From NCBI GenBank assembly GCA_937920635.1, contig CAKZUE010000020.1, positions 81,520 to 145,519 on the forward strand: a DNA stretch of 64,000 bases, read 5' to 3'. Below, piece after piece: positions 8,647 through 17,675 of this stretch. Each line of letters starts with the position of its first letter. The stretch's first letter is position 1. Origin of the DNA: an uncultured Bryobacteraceae bacterium. Its GTDB lineage: Bacteria; Acidobacteriota; Terriglobia; Bryobacterales; Bryobacteraceae. The translations under genes and the position numbers were made by a program. The notes beneath the pieces were generated by a model. It saw nothing but the letters and a program-made list of their open reading frames with translations. It searched no databases and was not told the DNA's origin.

Positions 8647-10290
8647 GTGCAACCTGCCTACCTGAAAATCCTGATCGACAGCAACGAGCCGGAGGAGCTG
8701 GATCTCGTCGAGGCTGCCGTCGTCCATGAGTTGAACCGTCATCCGTCCTGCGCTTTCCGATACCGCCAGTTGCCCGAAACCCGGCGCTCCTTCGAGAGCG
8801 ACATCGGCAAGTCCTTGAAAGTGATCGCGGTGTCTCAGGACGGAGTGGAACTCGAGATTTTTGACGGCCTGGTGAAATCCGTCGAAACCGAATACGAATT
8901 GTCGGGGGGCTGCAATCTGTATTACCGCGGCGTCGGCTGGTCCTACCTGCTGGACGTCACCCGGAAATCACAGATGTTTCTGAAAATGCCCCCATCGAAA
9001 ATCGCCAATGATCTCCTGGCGGACAAGGCCGGCGAAGTGAAAATCAGCGGCGGTGAATTGACGCTGCTCCAATATGCCGAAACGGACTGGAGCTTCCTGC
9101 ACCGGCTGGCCGACCGCCACGGATGTTTTCTGCGCGTGGCCGGGCGCAAGGTGGATGTGCTGAAACAGTTCGCTTCCGACACCTGCCCGCTGACCTGGCG
9201 CGAGGAGGGCAGCCTGTATCTGTTCCGCACCGTGGGCCGCATCTATGAGTGCGCCATCCATGGCGTCAATTACGACCGCGCCGAAGCCGGGAGCAAGGAA
9301 TTCCGCAACGTCAGCGACGAACCGCTGACGGAAGATTCGCTCGGCGCGCTGCGCGGCGCCACCGACCAGGGATCGAAAGACAACAGCCTCGCCGACGCGC
9401 TGTACGACAAGTTTCTGTCCGGCGACCACGGCAAGTTCGAGGACGAGCTCAAGCTGGAAGCGAAACGCCGCCGCATCCATGCCTGCACGGCGCACGGCGA
9501 GTCCCGCGATGCCTCGGTCCTCATCGGGGGCAAGGTCGAGATCAAGGGCCAGATTGAGACCACGGGCAAGTACGGCGTGTACAAGGTGGAGCATCTCTGG
9601 CGAGTCCCCGCCGGATACTCCAACCGTTTCTGGTGCATGCCGTTCCAGATGTATGTCGATGAAATACGTCCGGCGCCTTCGGTGATCCGCGAGACGCCGC
9701 TGGTCTCGCAAGCCTCCCTGCCCACACAGCCGCCCGCGCCTGCCCCGCCGCAGCCTGCCGCTCCCGCCATCACCGGAAGGAACTTCGGCGTCTATATCGC
9801 CCGCGTGCTCGACAATGCCGATCCCATCGACGCGGCGCGCGTCAAAGTGCAGTTTCCGTGGGAGACGGGCGGCAGCGAGAGCAACTGGGCGCCGGTCGCC
9901 ATGCCGCACGCCGGCGCCGGCCGCGGCCTGTACTTCATGCCGGAGATCGGCGATGAAGTGCTGGTCGCGTTCGAGCAGGGCGACCCCAACCGGCCCATCG
10001 TGCTTGGCTCGCTTTGGAACGGCAATGATTCGCCGCCGAACGAAGGACTCCACGGCGACGAACAGGGCAACAACGACATCAAGCGCATCGTCACCAAGAG
10101 CGGCAACCGGTTCGTGATGGACGACATGGACGGAAAGGAGACCATCGTCGTCGCCACGCCGGAACATATCCGCATCTCGATGTTCGAGGGCGATCAGACG
10201 CTTCTCATCCATTCCGACGGCGACATCAACATCCACGCCGGAGGAACCGTCCACATCAAGTGCAACCAGTTTCTGCGCGAGGTGGGATGA
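8647..10290 (+). CDS. vgrG: T6SS spike protein VgrG
   Basis: VgrG forms the trimeric tip of the T6SS tube and carries effectors. The 547-residue protein has a gp27/gp44-like N-terminal part (about 1-330) with the typical Y-A-E-T-D-W-S-F-L-H-R-L segment, a Pro/Ala linker (about 350-370), and a gp5-like OB domain (about 375-460) with R-V-K-V-Q-F-P-W and G-D-E-V-L-V-A-F. It ends soon after a short beta-rich segment, so it lacks a long effector extension. The GTG start at 8647 has a strong GGAGGAGG upstream. No PAAR gene follows; the next gene, 33 bases downstream, is unknown. Confidence 0.93.
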   Translation: MQPAYLKILIDSNEPEELDLVEAAVVHELNRHPSCAFRYRQLPETRRSFESDIGKSLKVIAVSQDGVELEIFDGLVKSVETEYELSGGCNLYYRGVGWSYLLDVTRKSQMFLKMPPSKIANDLLADKAGEVKISGGELTLLQYAETDWSFLHRLADRHGCFLRVAGRKVDVLKQFASDTCPLTWREEGSLYLFRTVGRIYECAIHGVNYDRAEAGSKEFRNVSDEPLTEDSLGALRGATDQGSKDNSLADALYDKFLSGDHGKFEDELKLEAKRRRIHACTAHGESRDASVLIGGKVEIKGQIETTGKYGVYKVEHLWRVPAGYSNRFWCMPFQMYVDEIRPAPSVIRETPLVSQASLPTQPPAPAPPQPAAPAITGRNFGVYIARVLDNADPIDAARVKVQFPWETGGSESNWAPVAMPHAGAGRGLYFMPEIGDEVLVAFEQGDPNRPIVLGSLWNGNDSPPNEGLHGDEQGNNDIKRIVTKSGNRFVMDDMDGKETIVVATPEHIRISMFEGDQTLLIHSDGDINIHAGGTVHIKCNQFLREVG

Positions 10291-10323
10291 TGCCTCGCGC
10301 CGCAATTCAGGAGGATTTCGACC

Positions 10324-11046
10324 ATGCCGACTTTTGACTCAAAGACAAAGACCAAGACACGCGTGGGCATTGACCAGGATTCGTGGAAACCGGGAATGGG
10401 CGCGCTCGGCAAAGGCTCGCAGAAGGACGAGGCCCTCATCCACGGCACCAAGAAAGAGCAGATCGACATGAACCACATGAGCACGGTGAACATCAGCCGG
10501 ACGTTCCAGACCAACGTCAACTTCCAGTGCACCGTAGGCGTGATGAGGAAATTGCAGGACAGCATTTTCATGCACTCCACCAGCAGCCTTCACAAGCGGG
10601 ACGTCACGGGTCCAAGCATCGTAAACCGCGTCGGCCCGACGTTGAATACCTTCGTCGCCCCGCTGACCGAGAACCATAGCGCTCCCAGGCTCCTGAACGA
10701 GCCGACCAGCAACATGAACAACATCGTCTCATACCTGAAAACCTTCATTGACGAGAACAATATCGGCTTGAACTCCTCTGAGGCCTACGTCAACAAATTC
10801 GCTCTCAGCGTGTTGAATAACGATCACAAGGCGATTGCGAACGGTTTGGTCGGCTTCGAGAACAAAGTGGCCGGCTTCTGCCTCACAGTGGAAGTATTCG
10901 AGAGCAAGACGGTTCCTATATTCAATTCGCCGAATCCATTGGAGTCCAAGATCGGCGCCATGAAGTCCGAACTGGAAGCGCTAGAGGGAGCCACGGGCAT
11001 CCAGTTGTCATCCTTGAAGCTGGCTGTCAATTCTTTCGCGATGTGA
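10324..11046 (+). CDS. Unknown vgrG-linked protein, possible spike extension or cargo
   Basis: A 240-residue protein that I do not recognise. It follows vgrG by 33 bases with its own CAGGAGGA site. The N-terminal third is polar and rich in alternating hydrophobic, Thr and Asn residues, as in beta-structured spike proteins; the C-terminal half looks helical. It has no signal peptide, no membrane segment and no visible toxin motif. The coding sequence is visibly richer in A and T and in Asn/Lys codons than its neighbours, which hints at recent acquisition. Being between vgrG and the A2-B2 pair, it could be an effector, an adaptor or a tip extension; these are inferences from position only. Confidence 0.7.
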   Translation: MPTFDSKTKTKTRVGIDQDSWKPGMGALGKGSQKDEALIHGTKKEQIDMNHMSTVNISRTFQTNVNFQCTVGVMRKLQDSIFMHSTSSLHKRDVTGPSIVNRVGPTLNTFVAPLTENHSAPRLLNEPTSNMNNIVSYLKTFIDENNIGLNSSEAYVNKFALSVLNNDHKAIANGLVGFENKVAGFCLTVEVFESKTVPIFNSPNPLESKIGAMKSELEALEGATGIQLSSLKLAVNSFAM

Positions 11047-11068
11047 TGCGCGGCATGTAGGTGATGCG

Positions 11069-11935
11069 ATGCCGACTCCACCAGTCCGCCCCTGGGTGAA
11101 AGCCGAATCCCTTACGCTGTGTCATCTCTACTGGCTGCCTGCGTCCTCCTTTCCGAGCAGGACGCAGGAGCGGGCATGGCTTCGTGCGTTCCTGTACGCG
11201 CTTTTCGAGCATCTCAAGGCGAGCAAGCTGATGCCCCAGTGCTTTATGGAACTGCGGGAGATCCATCAGCACTGCCACGACATGTTTATCCAGAAGTGCC
11301 TTGATTTGCAGCCGGTGTACAGTTTTTCGCGCACTTTGTGGTCGCCCATGCCCGGACCACCTTCTCAGGAGGAGACCGACGCCATCCGAAATCAGGAAAA
11401 GCCCTTTGTGCTTTCCAACTACACCCACGGGCAGACATATTGGATTCCCCGGGCGGATCCGAAACCGTTTCTGGAGGAATTCCTGGGTTTCGGTGGCGTG
11501 ACGATTCTGTTTCCCGGGCCAGACCCCAACACGGTCGCTCCGCCCATCAAGATTTCTCCCGGCGTGCGGAACAGCCCTCATTTCAAAGAGATTTTCGCGA
11601 TGGGCGATCCGGAGGCGGAGCTCAACAAGGCGCTTCTCCTGAGACATAAATTTCTGGGGCATCTCAAGAAAGTGTTCGGCCGCGGCTGGGAGAGCCGCGT
11701 CGAATACCGTGGTCTTCTTTTTGTTTTACCCCGTCTTCGCAGCTCGGATTTCTTCAGCATTGAGCCGAATGTTCTTGAGGGGCTTTTCGAAGCCTCGCCG
11801 CTGTATTTCGCCGAGAGTCCGGATGACCGCGGCATGCTGCTCGCTTCTCTCGAGTCCCTCGATGAGACCATCGCCGCCCTTGTCGCCACGCTCGAAGAAC
11901 AGGGTCTGCAGTTTCCGCTGGAGGCAAGACGATGA
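11069..11935 (+). CDS. T6SS-linked protein of unknown function, copy A2
   Basis: A 288-residue paralogue of the gene at the left window edge. Matching parts include Y-W-L-P near residue 22, R-T-Q-E-R-A-W-L, a G-F-G-G turn and a D-R-G-M-L-L strand near the C-terminus. It has no signal peptide or transmembrane helix. It starts 22 bases after the vgrG-linked unknown gene and overlaps B2 by 4 bases (ATGA), the same coupling as in the A1-B1 pair. The copy next to vgrG suggests a role tied to secreted cargo, for example immunity or effector loading, but no motif proves this. Confidence 0.75.
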   Translation: MPTPPVRPWVKAESLTLCHLYWLPASSFPSRTQERAWLRAFLYALFEHLKASKLMPQCFMELREIHQHCHDMFIQKCLDLQPVYSFSRTLWSPMPGPPSQEETDAIRNQEKPFVLSNYTHGQTYWIPRADPKPFLEEFLGFGGVTILFPGPDPNTVAPPIKISPGVRNSPHFKEIFAMGDPEAELNKALLLRHKFLGHLKKVFGRGWESRVEYRGLLFVLPRLRSSDFFSIEPNVLEGLFEASPLYFAESPDDRGMLLASLESLDETIAALVATLEEQGLQFPLEARR

Positions 11936-12726
11936 CGCTACAGCCCGGCGTTCAGCCGCCGCCGAAAGATGCCCTGATGTTTCACGCCGGCACGCCCCGG
12001 CACGGATTTCACGTCTACGTTTTCGAGCAGGGCGAATTCCCTGTGAAGGCGCTTTTTCTCAAGCGCTGGCTCGATCTTTATATCACGGTCCGGCCCCTGC
12101 TGTTCGCGGGCGGCGTGAAGCCGGTCTGTGCATTGCAAATGTGGCACATCCATCACAACGACGGATCGGCCTTGCTGTCGAAGAACGGCGCTGTTTGGCA
12201 GCCGGATTTCGGCGTTGGCGTCTGGCTCGATCAGCCCCCTCCCACGCTCTGGCGTCCGGAGGAGTTCGAGATGCTTGGCCCCGGAGATATGATGAGGCCA
12301 CCCATCCTGAGTGCAATCCGGCTCAAGGCTGCGCCGTTGGATCACCATGCCGTCTGGACGTCCATGGGTGGCAGGGGCGCCTATATGGAGTTCACCGTCT
12401 CGGGTGATCCCGAGGCTTTTCTGGAAGAGCAGGCGCCGGCCTATCGGAGGTGGATTGAAGAAGAAATCATCCAGGTGCACCCTTTCTTCGTGCCGCTCGT
12501 CTCCGCCGCGTCGCTGCGAAGTGAATTGCTCGCTTCGAGGCTGGCCCATCTCGATCCTGTTCTGACATACGTCCGCGAGAGCCAGGAGGACCGTGGGTTG
12601 CTTCTGCTGACGCGAGAACCGATCGAACAACGGATCGCCTCCATAGCAACGCTCGTGCCGTGGTCAAACCCCGACCCTGAAGTGCGCACATTCCTTGTGC
12701 AGAACGTGAAGACGGCCGCCCGTTGA
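11932..12726 (+). CDS. T6SS-linked protein of unknown function, copy B2
   Basis: A 264-residue paralogue of B1 (888-1664). The best match is around P-P-P-T-L-W-R-P-E-E-F and M-M-R-P, and the C-terminus has E-D-R-G-L-L-L-L as in the A copies. It is translationally coupled to A2 through a 4-base overlap. It is the last gene of the T6SS block; the ECF sigma gene begins 39 bases later. There is no signal peptide or membrane helix. Function unknown. Confidence 0.75.
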   Translation: MTLQPGVQPPPKDALMFHAGTPRHGFHVYVFEQGEFPVKALFLKRWLDLYITVRPLLFAGGVKPVCALQMWHIHHNDGSALLSKNGAVWQPDFGVGVWLDQPPPTLWRPEEFEMLGPGDMMRPPILSAIRLKAAPLDHHAVWTSMGGRGAYMEFTVSGDPEAFLEEQAPAYRRWIEEEIIQVHPFFVPLVSAASLRSELLASRLAHLDPVLTYVRESQEDRGLLLLTREPIEQRIASIATLVPWSNPDPEVRTFLVQNVKTAAR

Positions 12727-12765
12727 AAGGCAGAGGGCGTCACCCTGCGGCATCCCGGAGTTATC

Positions 12766-13386
12766 ATGATTCGAGAGCCGGAGCGCGGCTCTCTGGATGA
12801 TGGCCGGCAGGGAGGGGACTCGCGAGCCGTGGCTGAGGAATCTGTCACTCAATTGCTCGAGCGCATGCGCCAGGGCGACGGCAACGCCGTCAACGCCCTG
12901 ATGCCGCTCGTTTATACAGAACTGCGCCGCCTCGCGCATTCCTATCTGGGCGGCTCGAACCGCGACCGCACGCTCCAGGCCACCGCGCTCGTCAACGAAG
13001 CCTATATCAAGCTGGTCGAAAGCGAAGCCCGCAACATCCAGAACCGCACCCATTTCTTCGCCCTCGCCGCGCGCGTCATGCGGCAGATCCTCATCGATTA
13101 CGCCCGCGCGCGCTCGGCGCAGAAGCGCGGCGGCGGCGCGGAAAAGGTGGAACTGCGCGAGGAAGTGGTCTCGCTCGATCAGGACGCCGCCCAGGTGCTG
13201 GCCATCCACGAGGCGCTGGACCGCCTGGCGCAGCAGGATGAGATGAAAGCGCGCCTGATCGAAATGCGCTTCTTCGGGGGCATGACCGCTGAAGAATCGG
13301 CCGAGGCCACGGGCCTCACGCCCGCGCAGGTATACCGCGAGCTGCGCCTCGCGCAGGCGTGGCTGCACAAGGAGCTCTCCGCTTGA
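12766..13386 (+). CDS. ECF sigma factor, Sig-70_X6 (TIGR02999-like) family
   Basis: A 206-residue sigma-70-family factor. Region 2 is seen as L-M-P-L-V-Y-x-E-L-R-R-L-A followed by Q-A-T-A-L-V-N-E-A-Y; region 4 contains R-F-F-G-G-M-T-x-E-E-S-A and a helix-turn-helix. This family is common in Acidobacteria and Planctomycetes and is usually next to a Ser/Thr kinase instead of a classical anti-sigma factor, as here. The stop overlaps the kinase start (TTGA). The first 20 residues are polar and may be non-native: GTG at 12829 is an alternative start. Confidence 0.9.
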   Translation: MIREPERGSLDDGRQGGDSRAVAEESVTQLLERMRQGDGNAVNALMPLVYTELRRLAHSYLGGSNRDRTLQATALVNEAYIKLVESEARNIQNRTHFFALAARVMRQILIDYARARSAQKRGGGAEKVELREEVVSLDQDAAQVLAIHEALDRLAQQDEMKARLIEMRFFGGMTAEESAEATGLTPAQVYRELRLAQAWLHKELSA

Positions 13387-15890
13387 GCCCCGAGCTTGAG
13401 CGCATCTTCCACGCCATCGCCGATCTCGACCCCGAAGCGCGCCGCCGCTGGCTCGACTCGCACTGCGCCGATCCCGAACTGCGCGCCGAAGCGGAAAAAC
13501 TCGCCGAATTCGACAGCGGCTCGGAGGAGTTCCTCAGCCGCCCGGTGCTGAACCTCGCCGCCCGCATCGAGCCGCCGGTATCAGCCCCGCGCGAGCAGGT
13601 GGGCCCGTGGCGCATCGCGCGCCCCATCGGCCGCGGCGGCATGGGCACGGTGTACGAGGCGGAGCGCTTCGACGGCGAAGTCCTGCAGCACGCCGCCATC
13701 AAGTTCGTGCCGCTCGCGCTGCGTTCGCCCGCGGTGCTGGAAAGCTTCCGGCAGGAGCGCCAGATCCTGGCCGACCTGAACCATCCCAACATCTGCCGCC
13801 TGCTCGATGCGGGCACCACGGCCGACGGATCGCCCTACCTCGTCATGGAGCTGATTGACGGCGTTCCTGTCGATGTCTGGTGCCGGGAACGCAAGCTGAC
13901 TTCGCGGCAGATCGTGGAACTGTTTCTCAAGGTCTGTGCGGCTGTAGCGCACGCGCACCGCCATCTGGTGATCCACAGGGACCTGAAGCCATCCAACATT
14001 CTCGTCACCCCCGAGGGCGAGCCCAAGCTGCTCGATTTCGGCATTGCGAAGCTGTTGAGCACAGAGAGCCGCAGCGGCCCGGCGACGCTCCAGGCGATGA
14101 CGCCCGATTACGCCAGCCCGGAGCAACTGGAAGGCAAGCCGATGAACACGGCGAGCGACATCTTCAGCCTCGGCTGCGTTCTCTACGCCCTGCTCACCGG
14201 CGAGCCCCCGCGCCGCGACCTCGCCCAGGCGCGCTCCATCACGCTGCCGCGCGCCTCCAGCCGCCGGCCCGAGCTGCGCGGCGACCTCGACAATATCCTC
14301 AACAAATGTTTGCAGCCCGAGCCCGAGCGCCGTTATGCTTCGGTGGAAAAGCTCGAAGAAGATCTGCGCAACTTCCTCGCCGACCGGCCTGTCTCGGCCA
14401 CGGGCGATTCATGGTCGTATGTGGCATTGCGCTTCCTGCGCCGCCACCGCTGGTCCACGGCTGCGGTGGCGGCATTGCTGATATCGATCCTCGCCGGTTC
14501 GACCGCTTCCCTCTATCAGGCGCGCCGCGCCGAGCGCCGCTTCCAGCAGCTCCGGCAGCTCGCCGGCGACTTCGTCTTCCAGTTCGAGCAGCAGATCCGC
14601 GACATCGCCGGCGCCACGCGCGCCCGCCAGTACGTGGTCCGCACGGCCATCGACTATCTGGAGCGGATGGCCTCGGAAGCGAGCGGGGACACAGAGCTGC
14701 TGTTCGACCTGGCCGCCGCCTATCGCCGCATCAGCGAGATTCAGTTCGATCCGGCAGCCAGCAGCCTCGGCGACATCGCCGGCGCGGCGGCGAGTCTGGA
14801 GCGCGCGCAGAGCCTGCTCGACGCCATACCCGATGAGCCCGCCGCGCACCGCCAGGAGCGCGTCCGTCTGCTCGTCCGGCAGAGCGAGGTGCTGGAGGCG
14901 TCCGGGCGGCTGGAGGAAGCGCTGGACCGGGCGCAGCAGGCGCAGCGGTTCGCCGATCAGCTGCTTCGTCAGGATGCGCTGTCCGCGCCTTACCGCAGGC
15001 TGGGTTCGCTGGCTTCGTCGCGCGCGGCGCGCGCCTGGCGCCGCCGTGGCAACCTTGACGAGGCGCAGCGGGCTGTGGAGCGCGCCATCTCGCTCGACAG
15101 GCTTTCCGGCACGCAGGAGCAGTCGCTGGACACGGCCCTCCGGCTGTCCACGAATCTGCGCCTGCTGGCCCGCATCCACGAAGCCCGGGGCGATTCCGAT
15201 GCCGCCATCCGCGTGCAGAGAGAGGCCAACGCCGTGCTCGAACAGATGCGCGCTTCACTGCCGGGCAGCGCCACGCTGGAGCGGAATGTCATGGTGGGCC
15301 AGTCGCTGTTGGGCTCGCTGCTGCTGTACGCGCCCGCATCGTACGAGGCCGAGGCGCGGCGGCTGCTGGAAAGCGCCTGGCTCACCGCCGAGCGCCGCGC
15401 CGCCTCCGATCCGGCCGACTCGCGCGCCCAGCTCGATTTACAGGCGACGGCTATCCGTTACGCCGCGGCGCTGGTGGGCACGCCGCAGTGGCGGCGCGGC
15501 GAGGCGATTCTGGAAGCGGCGCTGGCATCCGCGCGCCGCCTGATCGAGAACGACCCCGGACACCGGGAAGCACGGCTCAATTCCGCGATCGCTGAGGTCT
15601 GGCTCGCGCAGTTCGCCTCCTGGCAAGGCGTCCGCGCGGACGAAACGGCTCACCGTCTGCGCGCTTCCGGAATCTACGCCTCGCTGCTGCAAACCACGCC
15701 GAACGATCCTGACGTGCTCAAGCCGTATTTCTCGAACGCCGCCGCCCTCGCTTCTCTGCTCTCCGCGCGTGAGCGGGATGCGCTGTGCCGGCAGGCTTTG
15801 GAATCGCGCGCCGATCGCGCTGCCACTGCTCTGGCAGACCCGGAAGTCCATGTGGCCTTCGAGCGGCTGCGCGATGCGTGCCGCCGTTAG
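13383..15890 (+). CDS. Transmembrane Ser/Thr protein kinase with TPR-type C-terminus
   Basis: An 835-residue Hanks-type kinase that probably senses a signal and acts with the coupled ECF sigma factor. Kinase motifs: Gly loop G-R-G-G-M-G (83-88), Lys in A-A-I-K (107), H-R-D-L-K-P-S-N (198-205), D-F-G (218-220), A-S-P-E-Q activation-end motif (about 244). A transmembrane helix lies at about 358-377. The remaining 450 residues are helical with TPR character and would be outside the membrane. The TTG start at 13383 is chosen because AAGGAG lies 8 bases upstream and it overlaps the sigma stop; GTG 13359 is possible. Its position beside the T6SS with an FHA protein makes a phosphorylation link conceivable but unproven. 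Confidence 0.9.
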   Translation: MSPELERIFHAIADLDPEARRRWLDSHCADPELRAEAEKLAEFDSGSEEFLSRPVLNLAARIEPPVSAPREQVGPWRIARPIGRGGMGTVYEAERFDGEVLQHAAIKFVPLALRSPAVLESFRQERQILADLNHPNICRLLDAGTTADGSPYLVMELIDGVPVDVWCRERKLTSRQIVELFLKVCAAVAHAHRHLVIHRDLKPSNILVTPEGEPKLLDFGIAKLLSTESRSGPATLQAMTPDYASPEQLEGKPMNTASDIFSLGCVLYALLTGEPPRRDLAQARSITLPRASSRRPELRGDLDNILNKCLQPEPERRYASVEKLEEDLRNFLADRPVSATGDSWSYVALRFLRRHRWSTAAVAALLISILAGSTASLYQARRAERRFQQLRQLAGDFVFQFEQQIRDIAGATRARQYVVRTAIDYLERMASEASGDTELLFDLAAAYRRISEIQFDPAASSLGDIAGAAASLERAQSLLDAIPDEPAAHRQERVRLLVRQSEVLEASGRLEEALDRAQQAQRFADQLLRQDALSAPYRRLGSLASSRAARAWRRRGNLDEAQRAVERAISLDRLSGTQEQSLDTALRLSTNLRLLARIHEARGDSDAAIRVQREANAVLEQMRASLPGSATLERNVMVGQSLLGSLLLYAPASYEAEARRLLESAWLTAERRAASDPADSRAQLDLQATAIRYAAALVGTPQWRRGEAILEAALASARRLIENDPGHREARLNSAIAEVWLAQFASWQGVRADETAHRLRASGIYASLLQTTPNDPDVLKPYFSNAAALASLLSARERDALCRQALESRADRAATALADPEVHVAFERLRDACRR

Positions 15891-15949
15891 CGGCCACGGT
15901 CCGTACCGCGTGGCGCAACCGGCCCTGCCTGTGGCATATTGAAAAGAGA

Positions 15950-16025
15950 GCCACCCTAGCTCAGCTGGCAGAGCGGCTGATTCGTAATCAGCAGGTCGCC
16001 GGTTCGATCCCGGCGGGTGGCTCCA
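15950..16025 (+). tRNA. tRNA-Thr (anticodon CGT)
   Basis: A complete cloverleaf: acceptor GCCACCC pairs with GGGTGGC, D-arm with AGCTCAGCTGG, anticodon stem GCTGA/TCAGC with loop TTCGTAA (anticodon CGT), T-arm GCCGGTTCGATCCCGGC, discriminator T and an encoded CCA (16023-16025). A diverged copy of this locus, including leader and trailer, lies at 21401-21540. Confidence 0.95.
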
Positions 16026-16042
16026 TTCCTTTTTCTCCGCTC

Positions 16043-16060
16043 GCCCTGCGGGCTTTTCTT
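16043..16060 (+). terminator. tRNA-Thr terminator
   Basis: A short GCCC-TGC-GGGC hairpin followed by TTTTCTT, 17 bases after the tRNA CCA. It overlaps the last two bases of the convergent oxidoisomerase gene. Confidence 0.6.
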
Positions 16061-16886
16061 ACGCACCGCTGGGCGGCCGGAGCATGAATTCAATCGCCTT
16101 TTCCAGCACATCGCGGTCGAAAGCCCGCCGCCATTCCGGGTGGATGTAGTGCTTCGTGCCCCACTCGATGGCCAGCTTGGCGGCGTCGGAGAAAGGCGCT
16201 TTCTCGGCGCCGAAGGCGATGGCGAGAGCGATCTGGGCGTGGCCCGCCATAAACGCCTCGGCCGCCTCCCGCGGCACCCCGCGCGCCACCGTCTCTTCCA
16301 GAACGTCCTTCATCCAGCAGCAGGCGGCGCCAACCAGGATCTCCGACATTGCCGGCTCGAGCAGCGCAAACTGCTCCGGCGTCACCTGGAGCGCGCGGTT
16401 CACCGGAGCAAACATGTCCTTGCAGACTTCGATCCCTTCCTCGAACTGCGTCTGCCCGCCCTCGATCAGCGCCACGATGATGTCCTGCGTGGCGATGCCG
16501 CCGAAGTAGTCCGATTGCGCTTCCGGCGTGGGCTGCACGGTGAAGAAGGGGGGATGGCACGGATGGGCGATCATCTGCGTGACGCCCGCTCGGGACGGCA
16601 GCTCGCCAACATAAGCGGCAGCCGCGTCCAGCATGATCAGCGTGCCGCCGTCTTTCATCAGCGGCACGAGCCCGCTGGCGATGCGCCCGATCAGCGCATC
16701 CGGAACAGCCATCACCACATAGTCAGCCTGCCGCATGGCCTCCGGGGTCGGCGTGACGTCGAGCCCCGCGGCCTTTTGAGGGTCGCTTTCGCACAGCAGC
16801 AGCTTCCACCGTCCGGCGCCGGCGAGCTTCTGCACCGCGCGGGCGCCCATTTTGCCCCCCGCGCCGATGATCGCTACAGTCTTCAT
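16059..16886 (-). CDS. apnO: Probable D-apionate oxidoisomerase (ApnO-like)
   Basis: A 275-residue NAD-dependent enzyme. It has an N-terminal Rossmann fold with G-A-G-G-K-M-G (residues 8-14), a D-Y-V-V-M-A-V-P-D-A strand, and a helical 6-phosphogluconate-dehydrogenase-type C-terminal domain. This combination is the one described for D-apionate oxidoisomerase, which turns D-apionate into 3-oxo-isoapionate. The assignment depends on the neighbouring lactonase-like gene and is less certain than the fold. It is the last gene of the five-gene operon, 11 bases after the TIM-barrel gene, and converges on tRNA-Thr. If the operon reading is wrong, it remains a phosphogluconate-dehydrogenase-like oxidoreductase. 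Confidence 0.65.
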   Translation of the reverse strand: MKTVAIIGAGGKMGARAVQKLAGAGRWKLLLCESDPQKAAGLDVTPTPEAMRQADYVVMAVPDALIGRIASGLVPLMKDGGTLIMLDAAAAYVGELPSRAGVTQMIAHPCHPPFFTVQPTPEAQSDYFGGIATQDIIVALIEGGQTQFEEGIEVCKDMFAPVNRALQVTPEQFALLEPAMSEILVGAACCWMKDVLEETVARGVPREAAEAFMAGHAQIALAIAFGAEKAPFSDAAKLAIEWGTKHYIHPEWRRAFDRDVLEKAIEFMLRPPSGA

Positions 16887-16897
16887 GATTGCCTCCG

Positions 16898-17668
16898 CTA
16901 TTCAGGAATCCACTTGCGCAACTCTCGAATGCTCTCCGCCACCCAAGCCTGCTCCTGCTCCACGGTCTCTTCCACGGTGGCGAGCTCCGGCGGCCATAAT
17001 TCCAAAATGGCGCTCTGGCAACGGGGGCCGAGCAGGGACAGGATCCAGGGGATGTCCAATTGGCCGCGCCCCGCGGGCCGCCCTTCCACACGGAAGCCCA
17101 TCTTGTGCCACTCGCGGCGAATGTGGAAGTCTTTCACATGAAAACACACCGTGACCGGCGCGAGGCATTCCACCACATGGCGCCAGCCTTCGCCGATGGC
17201 CAGCGAGTTCACGGTGTCGAGCGTCGCCCCGAGCCAGGGTCCCGAGAGCAGGCGCGCCAGTTCAGCCGCCGGAGTGACAGAATTCTCGAGCGCCAGCGGA
17301 ATGCGCGCCTTCTCGAGCCACGGCAGCGCGGCCTGAAGCTGCTGCTCGATCCACTCCACCGGGGGCGCGTCCTCGGCCGCTTCCGACAGCACCGTGCGCA
17401 GCAGCGGCGAGCCGGCCTCGCGGCACAGTTCCAGTTGCCGGCGGATCTCTTCCGTGTCGAGCCCCGCCATGCCGATCTCGAGGGTCAGGCCGCGCCCGCG
17501 CGCATCGCGGATGACGTCGCAGGCCCGGCCGGGTTCGAGCGGATCGTTCGGGCCGAATTGCACGCGCCTCACGCCAAGCCGCGAGGCCTGCTCGAGCAGC
17601 CCGTGCGCGTCCAGCCGCTTCTGCGCGAGCGACCACATGTAGCAGTAGGTGCCGATGCCGAGTTGCAT
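16898..17668 (-). CDS. Xylose-isomerase-like TIM-barrel enzyme, possibly 3-oxo-isoapionate decarboxylase
   Basis: A 256-residue AP_endonuc_2/sugar phosphate isomerase-epimerase fold. Likely metal ligands are seen in A-L-E-N (about 146), T-L-D-T-V-N (about 168) and H-V-K-D-F-H (about 195), with a last Glu in I-L-E-L-W-P. In apiose pathways an enzyme of this fold (OiaC) decarboxylates 3-oxo-isoapionate to L-erythrulose, which would fit this operon, but many isomerases and epimerases share the fold. The gene is 7 bases after the permease and 11 bases before the oxidoisomerase. Confidence 0.6.
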   Translation of the reverse strand: MQLGIGTYCYMWSLAQKRLDAHGLLEQASRLGVRRVQFGPNDPLEPGRACDVIRDARGRGLTLEIGMAGLDTEEIRRQLELCREAGSPLLRTVLSEAAEDAPPVEWIEQQLQAALPWLEKARIPLALENSVTPAAELARLLSGPWLGATLDTVNSLAIGEGWRHVVECLAPVTVCFHVKDFHIRREWHKMGFRVEGRPAGRGQLDIPWILSLLGPRCQSAILELWPPELATVEETVEQEQAWVAESIRELRKWIPE

Positions 17669-17675
17669 GCTTGCC

